Part shown: positions 47,841 to 58,258 of the stretch, piece by piece
Layout of the letters: every line of letters begins with the position of its first letter
How positions within the stretch are numbered: the stretch's first letter is position 1
Source: Diacronema lutheri
Lineage: Eukaryota; Haptophyta; Pavlovophyceae; Pavlovales; Pavlovaceae
DNA: 64,000 nt
Reading direction: 5' to 3'
Assembly (NCBI GenBank): GCA_019448385.1
Contig: JAGTXO010000006.1
Location: forward strand, 372,001 to 436,000
Program-made: the position numbers and the translations under genes
Notes under the pieces: model-generated
The model's input: the letters and a program-made list of their open reading frames with translations, nothing else
The model's database searches: none
Told to the model about the DNA's origin: nothing

Positions 47841-50800
47841 CTAAACGTCGTCGGTCTCAATGGAGCGCGCGCCGTCCGCTGGCGCCTCCGAATCCTCGGT
47901 GAGAACAATCTTGTCGTTCTTGGCGATCGCGTGGAGCACCATCTTGAGGTGCTCCATGTCGCGGTTGAGGGCCGACATCTGCTTGGTGATGCTGTCCTGC
48001 AGCCCCTTGCTCGCCTCAGTGACCTCGCGCTGCGAGGCAAAGGCAGCGGGGATCCACGCCCGCGTGGCGGCGCGCGCGGCGCTCGGAGCTGGGTGAGCGC
48101 ACGCGTGGCGGCGCAGCATGGCGGCGCAGCATGGCGAGCATCGCCCAGCAGCGCGCGGGCGCGAGCGCGCACCTTGATTTGCGTGACCTGGCCTTGCCAC
48201 TGCCGCTTCATACCATCCTCGTCCTTGATGATTCGCAGCACGTGCGTCCACGCGACTTGCCGCTCGCGGCGGGCGGCAAAAGGGCCCATCGCATTGTAAT
48301 ACTCTGCAGCAGCGGGGAAGGGCGCAGGAGCGAAGCGCGTCTCAGGAGGCGTGCGCAAACTTGGTGGCGGGTGCACGCGCACGCAGCGGCGGCGCCGCAG
48401 CGCGCACCGACGATGAGCGACGCCTTGAGCGAGAGCGTCGCCTCGACCTGCCGCTCCTGCACCTTTGCGTACGAGTCGCCGAGGAAGGCGATGAGCGCGT
48501 TGAGCGAGACGACGCCGACGATGACCATGAAGACGACGAAGAGCGATTTAGCCATCACGCTGCTCATCATACCCTCCTCAAACGTGCCGAGCTCAAAGTC
48601 GCCGAAGACGCCCATCGTGAAGGTGTTCATGAGTGAGTTGGTGAGCGTCGCGTGGCTCGCAAAGTCGTAGTCGGGGTCGCCGACGCGGTCCTGCCGGAAG
48701 AGCATCATGAAGGCGATGGCGAAGAAGAGGATCGTGAGCAGCACGAGGAAGATGAAGCCGATCATGTCCTGCAGGTTCTGCAGCAGCACCATTACCAGCC
48801 AGCCAGTGAGCGCAAAGCCGCGCAGCATCTGCGCCGAGCGCACGAGCATGAGGATCGCAGCACCCGCGAGCAGGCCCTTGACGTGGAAGTGGCCCTCGCT
48901 GATCGAGCCGCCCAATAGGTCGAGCATGACAGCCGCGACGACCGAGACGGCGAGCAGCACGTCGGCCACGTTCCACAGCGAGAGCCAGTAGAGGAGCGCG
49001 CCCTTGATCGGCCCGTGATACAGCTGCTGGCCGAGCAGCTGCCGCACCTCGAAGAAGGTGATGTACGCCGACATGAAGATGAGCATGAATGCCGCGTACC
49101 GGCCGACAGTCCCCTCCGAGCCCGAGTCGAGCTGTACGCGCCGGCCGGCGGAGATCTGCACGCAGTAGACGGTAAAGGCAGCCGCGTGCACCGCGTGCAG
49201 CAGCGTCTTCACCAGGTGGCTCGCGAAGAAGTGGTTGTTCCACAGGCAGTTGATCGTCGCGCGCATGCACGCGTTGTCGAAGGTGCCGTGGTACGGGATC
49301 TGGCCGAGCGCCTCGAGTGCGTCCTTGCTGCGCGCGCGCGGCGGTCATGGCGCGCGAGGCGGCGCGCGCCGGGTGAGCGCGCGCACGCACCGCGCGCGTC
49401 TGCAAAGCGCCCACGCCCGCGCGCCGCGCGCCGCACCTCGAGAGGAACGGGATGGGCACGCGCAGCGCGTTGACCTCGACGCCCGCGCGCGCGCCCTTGA
49501 GGTGCGCGCGCGACGCGTCGGGGTCGGGCAGGTAGTCGAAGACGACGTCCTTGAGCCACTTGCGCACGTCCTCGCGCTCGATCGACTCGATCATCGTGCC
49601 GAGCCACGAGTGGAAGCGCTTGTACCGGCTCTCGGCCTCGAGCTCGGCGTACTTGGTCGCGTCGGCGAAGCGCGCGGTGATTGATGCGCTCAGGCGGCCA
49701 AACCAGCCGGGCGGCGCGGCGGTAGTCGTGCCGTCGTCGTTGACGACTTCGCCGTGCCGAGAGCTCATCAGCTTCTTCGCCTTGGTGACGTCCGTGTGGT
49801 AGTCGAGCCAGATCGCCGTGCCGGCGCCGCCCCACGTCGGGTGGAGCTCGAGCACGTCGTCCTCGACGAGCGGCGAGCCGTCGATGTTGCAGCCGGACGT
49901 GATGTCGGCGCCCGAGTCCTCAAGCTCGCACTGCTCGAGGAAGGCGGTCACCGCCGAGCTCATCCGCATCTCGACCATCGCCGGGATGAGCGTGCGCGCG
50001 ATCTGGCCGCGCAGCGGCACGGGCGCGCGCGCGCCGGCGAGGAAGAGGACGCGCAGCGTGCGCACGTCGCGCAGCTTGAGCGCGAGGTCGAAGGTGGGCG
50101 TGCTGATGTTCTTGGAGGGCAGGAGCGCGAGCGCGGGCACCTTGTCGAAGAGCGCCTCGAGCATCGGCCGCTCGGTGCGCGTCGCGAGGACCTCGGTCAG
50201 GCGCGCGGCGCCCTGGCCCAACGGCTGCAGCTCCTTATCGGCCGGGTCGAGCGGGTTGAGCGCCATGCGCGGGAAGAGCTCGACCATCTCGGCGACGATG
50301 GCCACGCGCTCCTCGGTGAAGGCCGAGCGCTTGGCCAGCCCCGTCGGCGCCTGCATGCGCAGCAGCGCGCCCGCATCGAGCGGCTCGATGAGCGGCACCG
50401 TCGAGCCATCGCACGAGGAGACGCAGATCTTCGGCTTGTTCGAGAAGGAGCCAGAGTCGATCACTACGCCGCAGTCGGCAGAGAAGGCGAGCGCGGTCGG
50501 CCAATACTGTCGCTCGCCCAGGTGCGCGATCACGATGCCCGACGCGACGTGCACGACCTGTACGGTCTTGTCGTGCGCGCCGATCGCGAGAGTCTTCGAG
50601 TCGGGCGCCCACGCGAGGCCCATCACCCAGCCCTTGGTGGCGAGCTCGAGGGTCGACTCCATCGTCTTGCGGTCGACGAGCGAGAGCACGCCGTTGCCGC
50701 CCGCCGCGATCAGATTGCCGTCGGGCGAGAGCATCGCCTCCTGCACGCGCTTCGCGCCGAGCGCGACGAGGATCGGCGTGACGGCCGCCTTCAGCTTGTC

Positions 50801-52472
50801 GGTCGAGCCGAACGCGTGCCCGGCAAACTCGGGCGAGATGCGCGCCAGGTCGACGACGATCTCGTTGTCATGCTGCTTCTCGGCGACGACCACACAGTCG
50901 TTTGCGCGCACGATGTAGATGCTTGGCCTGCCGTACACGGCGACCAACTTTGCGCTCTTGGACCAGCGCAGCTCAGATGAGACGCCGCCGAGCGCGCGGC
51001 TGCTCAGCTTGGGCCACTTGTTGTTCTGGTCGTTCTTGAAGACGCGCAGCTCGCTGTCGGTCAGGACGGCGAGCTTGGTGTTGTCGGGCGCGAAGGCGAG
51101 GCCGACCACATTTTTGCCCGCGTCGACCTTGTTGATGCTCGGCTCCTTCTGGAAGCCGATGGCCATCGTGACCACCTTGTCGCGCGCCGCATACGCGCAC
51201 GTCTTGCCGTGCACCGAGAGGGCAAGCGGCGCCTTGAGCAGCCGGTTGGGTGCGTCGGTCTCGGGCAGCAGCATGTCGCGGCGCGTCTTGTAGTCGTGCG
51301 TGTCGATCTTGTCCGACGTCATCACGACGAGCGTGCCGTCCGGCGTCCACCGCCCGAGCAGCCGCCCCTTGCCCGGGATCTCGTGCGTCGTCTCAAGCGA
51401 CGCGCGGTTCATCACCTGCATCGCGCCCTGCATCGACGAGAGCGAGATGGCGAGCTCGTCGTACGAGAAGGACACGTCGTGCACGTCGGACGGCTGCAGC
51501 TCCTCGTGCATGATGTCCCACGTCGCCGTGTCGACGAGCGTGAGCAGGTTGTCGCCGCCCGAGCCGATCGCGAGCCACTTGTCAGACGGCGAGAAGTCGA
51601 GCGCGTTGATGTGGCCGCCGCGCCCAAAGACGCGCAAGGGGTTCTGGTCGCGCCGGTGCTGGTCCCACACGCACGCCTTGCGCATGTCGCCACCCATCGC
51701 GAGCCAGCGGCCCGAATGCGCGAAGGAGAGCGAAATGCCAAACTCGAACACGTAGGGCGTCACATCGTACTCCTGCGGGGGGCGCGCGTGCCGTGCTCTC
51801 CGTCAGGGGCAAAGGAGGCCGCAGGACGAGCTGCGTGCGCGCGCGCGTGCACAGCAGCAGGCCACCGCGCGGCGCGGCACGCACGATGATCTGGCTCTTC
51901 GACGTGAGCGTGACGGAGTAGACGGCGACCTTCTTGTTCGCGTCGGCGACCGCCACCTTGTTGCCGTCGGGCGTGACGGCGCACGCGTGCACGTGGTTAG
52001 AGCGCTCGATCTCAAACTTGAGCGAGAGGCTTCGCGAGAAGACGTGCGCCTTGTTCTTGCCGCCGCGCAAAGTCCGGTCGCTGCTCTCGAACGCGATGAT
52101 TGTCTCCGCGCCCGCCGATGACGCGACGTAGATCGGGTTGGTTGCGCCCGGCACCTTGGCCTTGATGATCTGCGGCTGGCCCGAGTAGAGCGTGCTTACC
52201 GTTATGACGGCGATCGACCCCTTCGTGCTGCCTACGACGAGGTGCGTCGCCTTCTCGCCGAGCGCGATCGATTTGAGCGCACCAACCCCCGGGTCGGTCG
52301 ACGAGATGAGAGAGCGGCCGTCACGCTCGACGCGGTGCGGGCGCGTGACGACGACGCCGACCGGCTCAGGCACCTCGGGCTTGTTGATTCGCGCCTTGAG
52401 CAGCGCGTCGTTCGCGTCCATGCGCTGCGTGTTCGTCCGGCGCGGCGAGGGCAGTCGCATTCGGAGCGACAT
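47841..52472 (-). CDS. WD40-repeat protein fused to a TRP/polycystin-like ion channel
   Basis: Five exons on the minus strand: 52472-51885, 51772-49437, 49327-48408, 48303-48173, 48029-47841; 1387 aa. Phases agree at all junctions. Residues about 40-600 are WD40-like blades (FAHSGRWLAMGGDMRKACVWD, LDFSPSDKWLAIGSGGDNLLTLVD, LAFAPDNTKLAVLTDSELRVF, LAWAPDSKTLAIGAHDKTVQVV). A helical linker follows. Then exon 3 encodes six hydrophobic segments (for example FMLIFMSAYITFFEVRQLL, WNVADVLLAVSVVAAVMLDL, MIGFIFLVLLTILFFAIAFMML). A pore-like FTMGVFGDFE comes before FVVFMVIVGVVSLNALIAFLGDSY, the TRP/polycystin S6 pattern. The C terminus is a coiled coil (LQDSITKQMSALNRDMEHLK), possibly for tetramerisation. 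Expected role: cation channel gated through the propeller; ligand unknown. Confidence 0.82.
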
Positions 52473-52644
52473 GCCGCGCTGCACGCAAATGTGGGCGCTC
52501 GGCGCCGGACCTCAAAATTTAATACAGTACGGGGTAACAACCGAAACATCTACAAAGGCGTGGGAGCCATAACCGTTAAGCACGAAACGGCAGCGACCCG
52601 CCGACGAATTAGGTCGCCTGCACTGGTCCTCGGGCTTACGACCC

Positions 52645-53973
52645 TCAGCGGCATTGAGCCCCAGCATCAGGCCACTCAATGCCGACGTCGACCTGGTCGA
52701 CCACGCGCTCCAGCCGGTCGCCAAACGGCTCGGCGGAGAAGTGCATGCAGACGCGCGCGCGCCCCGCCTCGCCCATGCGCACCGCGCGCGCGGGCGCGTC
52801 GATGCACGCGCGCAGCGCGGCGGCCATCGCCAGCGCGGTCGGCTCGCATAGAAAGCCCGTCTCGCCGTCGCGGATCGTCTCGAGTGGCCCTCCGCTCTTC
52901 GCGGCGACGACGGCACGTGCCGCGGCCATCGCCTCGAGAGGCACTATTCCAAAGTGTTCGTCGGTCGGCGTGTACACGACCGCGAGCGCACCGCGCAGAA
53001 GCGCCTGCCGCTCGGCCTCGCTTACCGATCGGTGGAACGCGACCAGCTCGCCGATGCCGAGCTCGGCCGCGAGCGCGCGCAGCTCGGCGAGGTGCTCCAC
53101 GTTCTCACGCACGCGCTTGTCATACCCGCCGGCGACTGCGAGGCGCGCGCGCGCGCGGTGGCCGGGCGGTAGGGCGGCAAGCGCGCGCAGCGCAAGCGCG
53201 ACGTTCTTCTTGCGTTCGTACCGGTTGAGCGAGAGGAACGTGACGCGCTCCGCGCACTCGGCTGGCGCGAGCGGCTGCTGGCGCTCGATGTCGACGCACG
53301 GGTGCAGCACGGACGGCGGCGTGCGCACGCGGCGCAGCAGCGGGAAGGCGGTCGCGTACACGCGCTGCGTGAACGCCGAGTTGACGAGCACGCGATGCGC
53401 GCAGCCCGTGCACGCCTCCTCAAGCGCGTCGAACGGCACACGATACGCGCGCTTCGCGGCCGAGCGGAGGCCCGTGGCGGCGTGCTGCACGAGGAGCTTG
53501 TCCGGGAAGTGGCAGTAAAAGATGACGCGCATGCCCATCAGCCGCAGGAGCGGCACGGGCGCGCTCAGCTGGTCGACGACCGCGACGCGCGCGCCGCGCG
53601 CGCGCGCGCGCTCAAGCCAGAGCAGGCTGCACGTGAGTGAGATGCCGCGCAGCAACGCGCAGAGGATGTGGCAGCGGCCGCAGAGGGTGCGTGGGAGCCA
53701 ATCGCCACGCACGACCACCTCGAGGCGCCCATCATGCGTCTCATCAAAGCTGCGCGCCGGGTCGTGGTGGGACGTGTACACGGTCACTGCGTGCCCGCGC
53801 CGCTGGAGCGCGAGCGCCATGTCGACGACGAGGCGCTCCGCGCCGCCAAGGCCAAGGTCGGGATGCACGAAAACCACGCGGCATGGCGACGTGCTGCGCG
53901 TGCGCAGGCGGAGCAGCGCGAGGCGCCCGAGCGCGATCGCGATCGTGACCGCGACCGCGATGAGGACCGCCAT
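52645..53973 (-). CDS. ALG2: ALG2, GDP-mannose:dolichyl-oligosaccharide alpha-1,3/1,6-mannosyltransferase
   Basis: Single exon, 442 aa. ATG 53973 is chosen because it starts at the N-terminal anchor MAVLIAVAVTIAIALGRLALL, and no ATG occurs upstream in frame. GT4-fold features are: FVHPDLGLGGAERLVVDMALAL (about 32-52), YTSHHDPARSF, GDWLPRTL, VIFYCHFPDKLL, SLNRYERKKNVALALRAL, and the nucleotide-sugar site EHFGIVPLEAMAA. The ALG2-specific pairs HPDLGxGGAERL and FYCHFPD are both present. It acts on the cytosolic face of the ER, adding the second and third mannose in lipid-linked oligosaccharide assembly for N-glycosylation. Length is typical. An 11-nt poly-C run (plus-strand G at 54003-54013) lies just upstream of the start. 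Confidence 0.9.
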   Translation of the reverse strand: MAVLIAVAVTIAIALGRLALLRLRTRSTSPCRVVFVHPDLGLGGAERLVVDMALALQRRGHAVTVYTSHHDPARSFDETHDGRLEVVVRGDWLPRTLCGRCHILCALLRGISLTCSLLWLERARARGARVAVVDQLSAPVPLLRLMGMRVIFYCHFPDKLLVQHAATGLRSAAKRAYRVPFDALEEACTGCAHRVLVNSAFTQRVYATAFPLLRRVRTPPSVLHPCVDIERQQPLAPAECAERVTFLSLNRYERKKNVALALRALAALPPGHRARARLAVAGGYDKRVRENVEHLAELRALAAELGIGELVAFHRSVSEAERQALLRGALAVVYTPTDEHFGIVPLEAMAAARAVVAAKSGGPLETIRDGETGFLCEPTALAMAAALRACIDAPARAVRMGEAGRARVCMHFSAEPFGDRLERVVDQVDVGIEWPDAGAQCR

Positions 53974-54214
53974 CGTAGGCTCAATCGTTTCGCGCGATGC
54001 GAGGGGGGGGGGGCGTTGCTCGCCGACCGTCCGCCGTCGGCGAGAGGCGCCTTTGAACAGGAGAGCAGGGAGCTTGGAGCTGCGCGACGGGCCCGCGGCA
54101 TGCAGGTCTTTGTCAAAGGCAATGTGGGCGCCGACGGGCACCGTCGAGGTGGTGAAGCAAAAAGCTCCCCCCCTCGTTCACAGCTAAACGTCGTTCACAA
54201 CTTCAAGAGTGTCA

Positions 54215-56698
54215 CTACACGATGTGGAAGCCCTCCGTGTCCTGAATGGCCATGAGCAGCTGCTTGCGCATCACCTCCGCCGTCTTGTATTCGGGCAACA
54301 GCAGGTGGTTGAAGCACGTGTGTGCGGACGGCAAGCGCGACTCGTCGCTGCCGTGCCTGGAAATGACGAACTGAAGGCTGCCCAGCCCGTTGATGGGCAC
54401 GCGGTCGCTCCCCGTCGAGAAGATGAGGAATCGGCGCTTGAGCTCGATCTCCAGGCCATGGAGTACCTCCCAGAAGAGCCTGCGCGCGGGCGTCGCGCAG
54501 CGGACGTCCCGGCGCCCACATGAGCGCGTGCGGAGCGCGCGCGCGGGCGGTATGGCGGTGCCCGGAGCGCGCACTCGATCGTCGGGTGCACGGCCGAAAA
54601 GCCATCGTCGTAGACCGTCGCGCGCTGCAGGGCCTCAAAGTCGAGGTTTGGGTTGCCGCAGATGAGCAGTTCAAGTTCCTCCCAGCGGAAGAGCTCGAGC
54701 GCGGGCCCACCGCACACGGCGGAGAACCCGGTATTGAACGCTTGGAACTGTCTCGCGATCGACGTGTGCAGCACGTGCTCCGCGTACTTGTCGACGTACT
54801 CGCGGCAGTTGTCGTTGGTCACCTCGACCTCCGCGCCGTTCGGGATGAGCTCGACGACCTTGCGCTCGCCGTAGACCTCGTGCGAGACGGCAAAGGTGAG
54901 GCACAGCTCGCGCACGTCGCCGGCGTGCTCGAGCACCTGCTGCAGCCCGTGCGCCAGCGCCTGCGCGTGCGCGAAGCGGCGCAGGCAGGGCATGTGGCGC
55001 GCCTTGATCGGATGCGCGCGCGGGCGCGCGGCGCTGACGGCGGCGCGCTGGCGAGGTGGATCGCTCGTGCGCCCATCGCACACACCCAACCGTGCGGGCT
55101 GCTGCGCACCGGGAACGCACGCGCGAGATCGGCGAAGCCGCACGGCCGACGCGTGAGCTTCTTGTAGACCACGTGCGGAAAGCGAACGTCGAGGATGACG
55201 CTGTTGTAGATCGCGAGGCCGATCAGCGTGCCAATGAGCTCAAACTCGCGATTCGACTCGAACGAGTTCTGATTGAACCAAAACTCGCGCGTCGTGTCGT
55301 CCTGCGCACGCGCCACGGCGGCGACGTCGTGGGCAGGCGCACGCGCGCGGCGGCCGCAGCCGCGCGCGCGCACGTGCGCACCTGTATGAACATGCCCCAG
55401 ACCGGGTCGAAGAGCTGGCGCACGACGAGATGGAAGAACTCCTTCTGCACTCCGCCCTCATCGACGCCCTCCTCGCCAATGAAATGCACCTTGAGCGGCT
55501 TCTTCAGCTCTGCGGCGCGTGCGGCGAGCTGATGCAGCGAGTCGCGGATCAGGTGGTCGCGCCGCACGCGGAGCAGGAGGAAGGGCGAGTGCATCGACCT
55601 GGTGAACATGGAGCGGAAGAAGGCGCCCTCAAACTCGGAGCTCATCTGGTCCATCGAGCTGAGCTTGAGGACGCTCGCCTTGGCCGCGGGCTCGAGCACA
55701 AAGGCGTGCGCGCAGAGCGAGAAGACGTTGGCCTGCTGCCAGCGCCGGTGATCCTGCCGGAGGAGTGTCTCGTCAGCGGCGAGCTCGGCGTTGATCGCGT
55801 CGTTGGTGAACGCGGAGAACTCGAGCGCGTGCGCGCTGCCCTCGCTGGCCGCGTACAACAGCCCGAGCGCACCGACCGCGTTCGCGACCGGCTCGTCGAT
55901 CGGGTCGGAGAGCGAGTTCTCGAGCACGGCAATGATGATGAACTCATGTGCGCATCGCACCGCGTGTCGCAGCTGCGCCTGCGGCGCTTGCGCCCACTCG
56001 GCGACGAGCGCTGCACGCTCGTCGCTGCCGAGAATCTCAACCAGCGAGTACGCCTTGGCGAGGATCGTCTCGTGGTGCTGCGGCTCGACGAGCGCCGGGC
56101 ACGAGAGAAGGATTGCCAGCGCACGCGGCCCGACCGGCGCCACCGCGCCCATCGGCTCGTCCGCCGTCACACCGCCGAGGAGCGCGCGGACGGCGGCGAG
56201 CGTCGCATCCACCACGTCGACGCCTTCGGCGCCGTGCCCGGCGGGCGAGGCTGCGGCGGTGGCGGACGCAACGCACGCCCAGAAGGCTTCGAGCTGCGCC
56301 CAATCCAATCCAGCGCCGCCCGTGCGCGGCGCATCCGCGGGCGCAACGCCTGCGGCGGATGGGAAGCTCAGCTCGAGCAGCCGCGGCGACGCGAACGCGG
56401 TCGCGGTGACGGCGGCGAGCGCGCGGGCGGCGGTTTCGGCGGGCTGCGCGGCATCGATGGTGTGCGCGACAAACTCCATGTCCAAATATCCGCGCGCGTC
56501 CTCGCAGAACGCGTGATCCGCCTGCTGCGCGAGCTCGAGCGCGCACACCGCCGCGATGTTGGCATCGAGCGGTCCGGCGCTTGCCCTGCAGCTCGCACAG
56601 CGGCGAGTGTGGCAGCCGGTCGGCCGGCCGCAGCCCGTCGTGAGCTGCGCGAAGTAGCGCTGCACCGTCCGCTGCGCCTCGCCCTTGGTCTCGACCAT
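54215..56698 (-). CDS. UBE3A: UBE3A/E6-AP-type HECT E3 ubiquitin ligase with AZUL finger
   Basis: Four exons on the minus strand: 56698-55382, 55301-55110, 55002-54575, 54479-54215; 733 aa. The N terminus has an AZUL zinc finger (YFAQLTTGCG..GCHTRRCASC, about 15-40), which in UBE3A docks onto the proteasome subunit RPN10. The middle is helical. The HECT domain begins near 375: LKVHFIGEEGVDEGGVQKEFF, then after intron 1 REFWFNQNSFESNREFELIGT and ILDVRFPHVVYKKL. Exon 3 carries the REYVDKY..LLICGNPNLDF block and exon 4 LFWEVLHGL and the catalytic Cys in SAHTCFN (Cys701, 33 residues from the end, normal spacing). The exon 2/3 acceptor (GATCAAG at 55003-55009) is weak, and the few residues around that join are uncertain. 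Confidence 0.9.
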
Positions 56699-56817
56699 CG
56701 GCCCTCCGTCCCACGGTTGTCTGGTGCGCTCCGTCAGATGGGGAGCACCGCCATGGAAGTCCGGCTTGGCACCTGTCCGATTTGAGGGGCTGTCGCGTGG
56801 CGTCTCGCAAGGAAACC

Positions 56818-57478
56818 ATGGCGCAGCGCGTGACGTACCGGCGGAGGAAGTCCTTCAACACGCGCTCGAACAAGATTCGCTGCGTGAAGACGCCCGGCGG
56901 CAAGTTGGCGGTGCAATACCTGCAGAAGCGCCCGCGCGGTGTCATGTGCGGCGACTGCAAGACGAGCCTGCCGGGGGTGCGCGCGCGCGCGCAGGGGCGC
57001 CTTGCGGCGCGCGCGCTCGCCTCGTGCCGGCGTTGATTCGCGGCCAGGCGCCTCCTGCGAGGGGCGAGCACCGCGCTGCGTTGAGCGCGTTGCACTTACG
57101 CGCCTTCCCTGCCTGCGCGCGTCGGCATCTTTGCGCAGATCCCTCAGCTGCGCCCCAAGGAGTACTCCAAGCAGCTGCTCGCTCGCCGCGAGAAGAGTGT
57201 CACGCGCGCTTACGGCGGCTCGCGCTGCGCCAAGTGCGTTCGTCAGCGGTCAGTGCCTCGCATATCACGCGCGCGCGCGCCCTGCAAGCGGCGATGCACC
57301 GCCGTGCGCTCTGGCCGATGTCCACGGAGGGGTGTGCGCCGCTCTCACTGTGTGCCCGTGGCCTTCTTGCCCCTCGTCCACGCTGCCGCGCAGGATTGTG
57401 CGCGCCTTCCTCGTCGAGGAGCAGAAGGTCGTCAAGGCGGTGATCAAAAAATCGCAGGGCGCGGCCGGCAAGGCGTGA
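56818..57478 (+). CDS. RPL34: 60S ribosomal protein eL34
   Basis: Three exons, 56818-56976, 57139-57248 and 57394-57478, giving 117 aa, the standard eL34 length. Recognisable runs: RVTYRRRKSFNTRSNKIRCVKTPGGKL at the start, CGDCKTSLPG then IPQLRP across junction 1, YGGSRCAKCVRQR and IVRAFLVEEQKVV across junction 2. The two CxxC pairs (CGDC, CAKC) are the zinc ligands known in this protein. Junction phases are 0 and 2. Donors are GTGCGC and GTCAGT, acceptors GCGCAG. It shares a 119-bp divergent start-to-start spacer with the HECT ligase gene; as a ribosomal protein gene it is expected to be strongly expressed. Confidence 0.96.
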
Positions 57479-57699
57479 GCACAGAGTTCGACCCTGGTCG
57501 TCAAATCAAGCAAATCAAGGCTTGACAACGAGCGCTCGTCGGGTGCTGTAGCGCTCTGACTGACCGGACCGCACAGTATAGTGGTCACGGCCTCGGACAG
57601 TGTTTGCGGCTCAGCTTGCTGCGGCAAACCGTGCGCTGCTGCTCGGACCCCACCCCGCAGCACCGGGCAACGCTACTTGCCCTTTTGGGGAGGGGGGAG

Positions 57700-57731
<32 letters not shown>

Positions 57732-57794
57732 GCGGCAAGCACGATGATTCCGTTGTGGGTCGTGTGCTTGGTGGCGTCCCTCCTGCGCATTCCT
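57479..57794. other. Convergent spacer with long poly-G
   Basis: No gene seen. It contains a fragment resembling a tRNA D-arm (near 57572) without a matching T-arm, and a G-rich tract 57687-57732. Confidence 0.5.
57703..57732 (-). repeat. Homopolymer run of 30 G (poly-C for the minus-strand gene)
   Basis: Pure G from 57703 to 57732, preceded by shorter G blocks from 57687. It lies 63 nt beyond the stop codon of the minus-strand SPPP-TM gene, so it is poly-C in that gene's sense. Confidence 0.85.
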
Positions 57795-58258
57795 TCAGCG
57801 GGAAAAAATGGCTGTGAGCGGCCGCCCCGTGCGGAGCATCCGCACGCACACGCCGACGACAAGGCCAACGAGGGCGATGCCGCCCACGCCGCCCACGACA
57901 CCACCAACGATCACGCACACCTGATCGATCGTCGGAACGTCAGGCGGAGGGGGCGGCGGCGGAGATGGTTCGTCGTCCTTGTCGCCTGGTGGTGGCGACG
58001 GCGGCGGTGGCGGGCTCGGAGGGGGCGACGGCGGCGGCGACGGTGGCGGGATCGGGGTGGCGACGGCGGCGGCGACGGTTCTGGGCTCGGAGGGGGCGAC
58101 GGCGGCGGCGACGGCGGCGGCGGCGGGCTTGGAGGGGGCGACGGCGGCGGCGACGGTGGCGGCGGGCTCGGAGGGGGCGACGGCGGCGGCGACGGCGGTG
58201 GTGGGCTCGGAGGGGGCGACGGCGGCGGCGACGGCGGTGGTGGGCTCGGAGGGGGCAT
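57795..58258 (-). pseudogene. 3' end of an SPPP-rich membrane protein gene, 5' part missing
   Basis: The minus-strand frame ending at TGA 57795 encodes PPSPPPSPPPP repeats (about 100 residues) followed by GDKDDEPSPPPPPPPDVP. A hydrophobic segment VCVIVGGVVGGVGGIALVGLVVGVCV comes next, then a short basic tail RMLRTGRPLTAIFSR. This is the C-terminal architecture of a type I wall-linked membrane protein. Upstream of about 58258 the sequence changes abruptly into the antisense of a transposase, so the gene has lost its signal peptide and extracellular domain. It is probably truncated by insertion or rearrangement. It could still be read as a fusion ORF into the transposon antisense, but that part shows no protein signal. 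Confidence 0.55.

Noticed and set aside
49754-50980. Plus-strand ORF of 408 codons inside the channel gene
   Set aside because: Antisense of WD40 blades; composition is His/Arg/Asp-rich with no family signal.
52512-54141. Longer N terminus for ALG2 using a non-ATG start at 54141
   Set aside because: The added 56 residues begin with GTG, are low-complexity and lie upstream of the membrane anchor. ATG 53973 gives the usual ALG2 architecture.
57560-57620. Possible tRNA (CAGTATAGTGGTCACG resembles a tRNA D-arm)
   Set aside because: No acceptor stem pairing, anticodon arm or T-arm (GGTTCRA) follows at the right distance.
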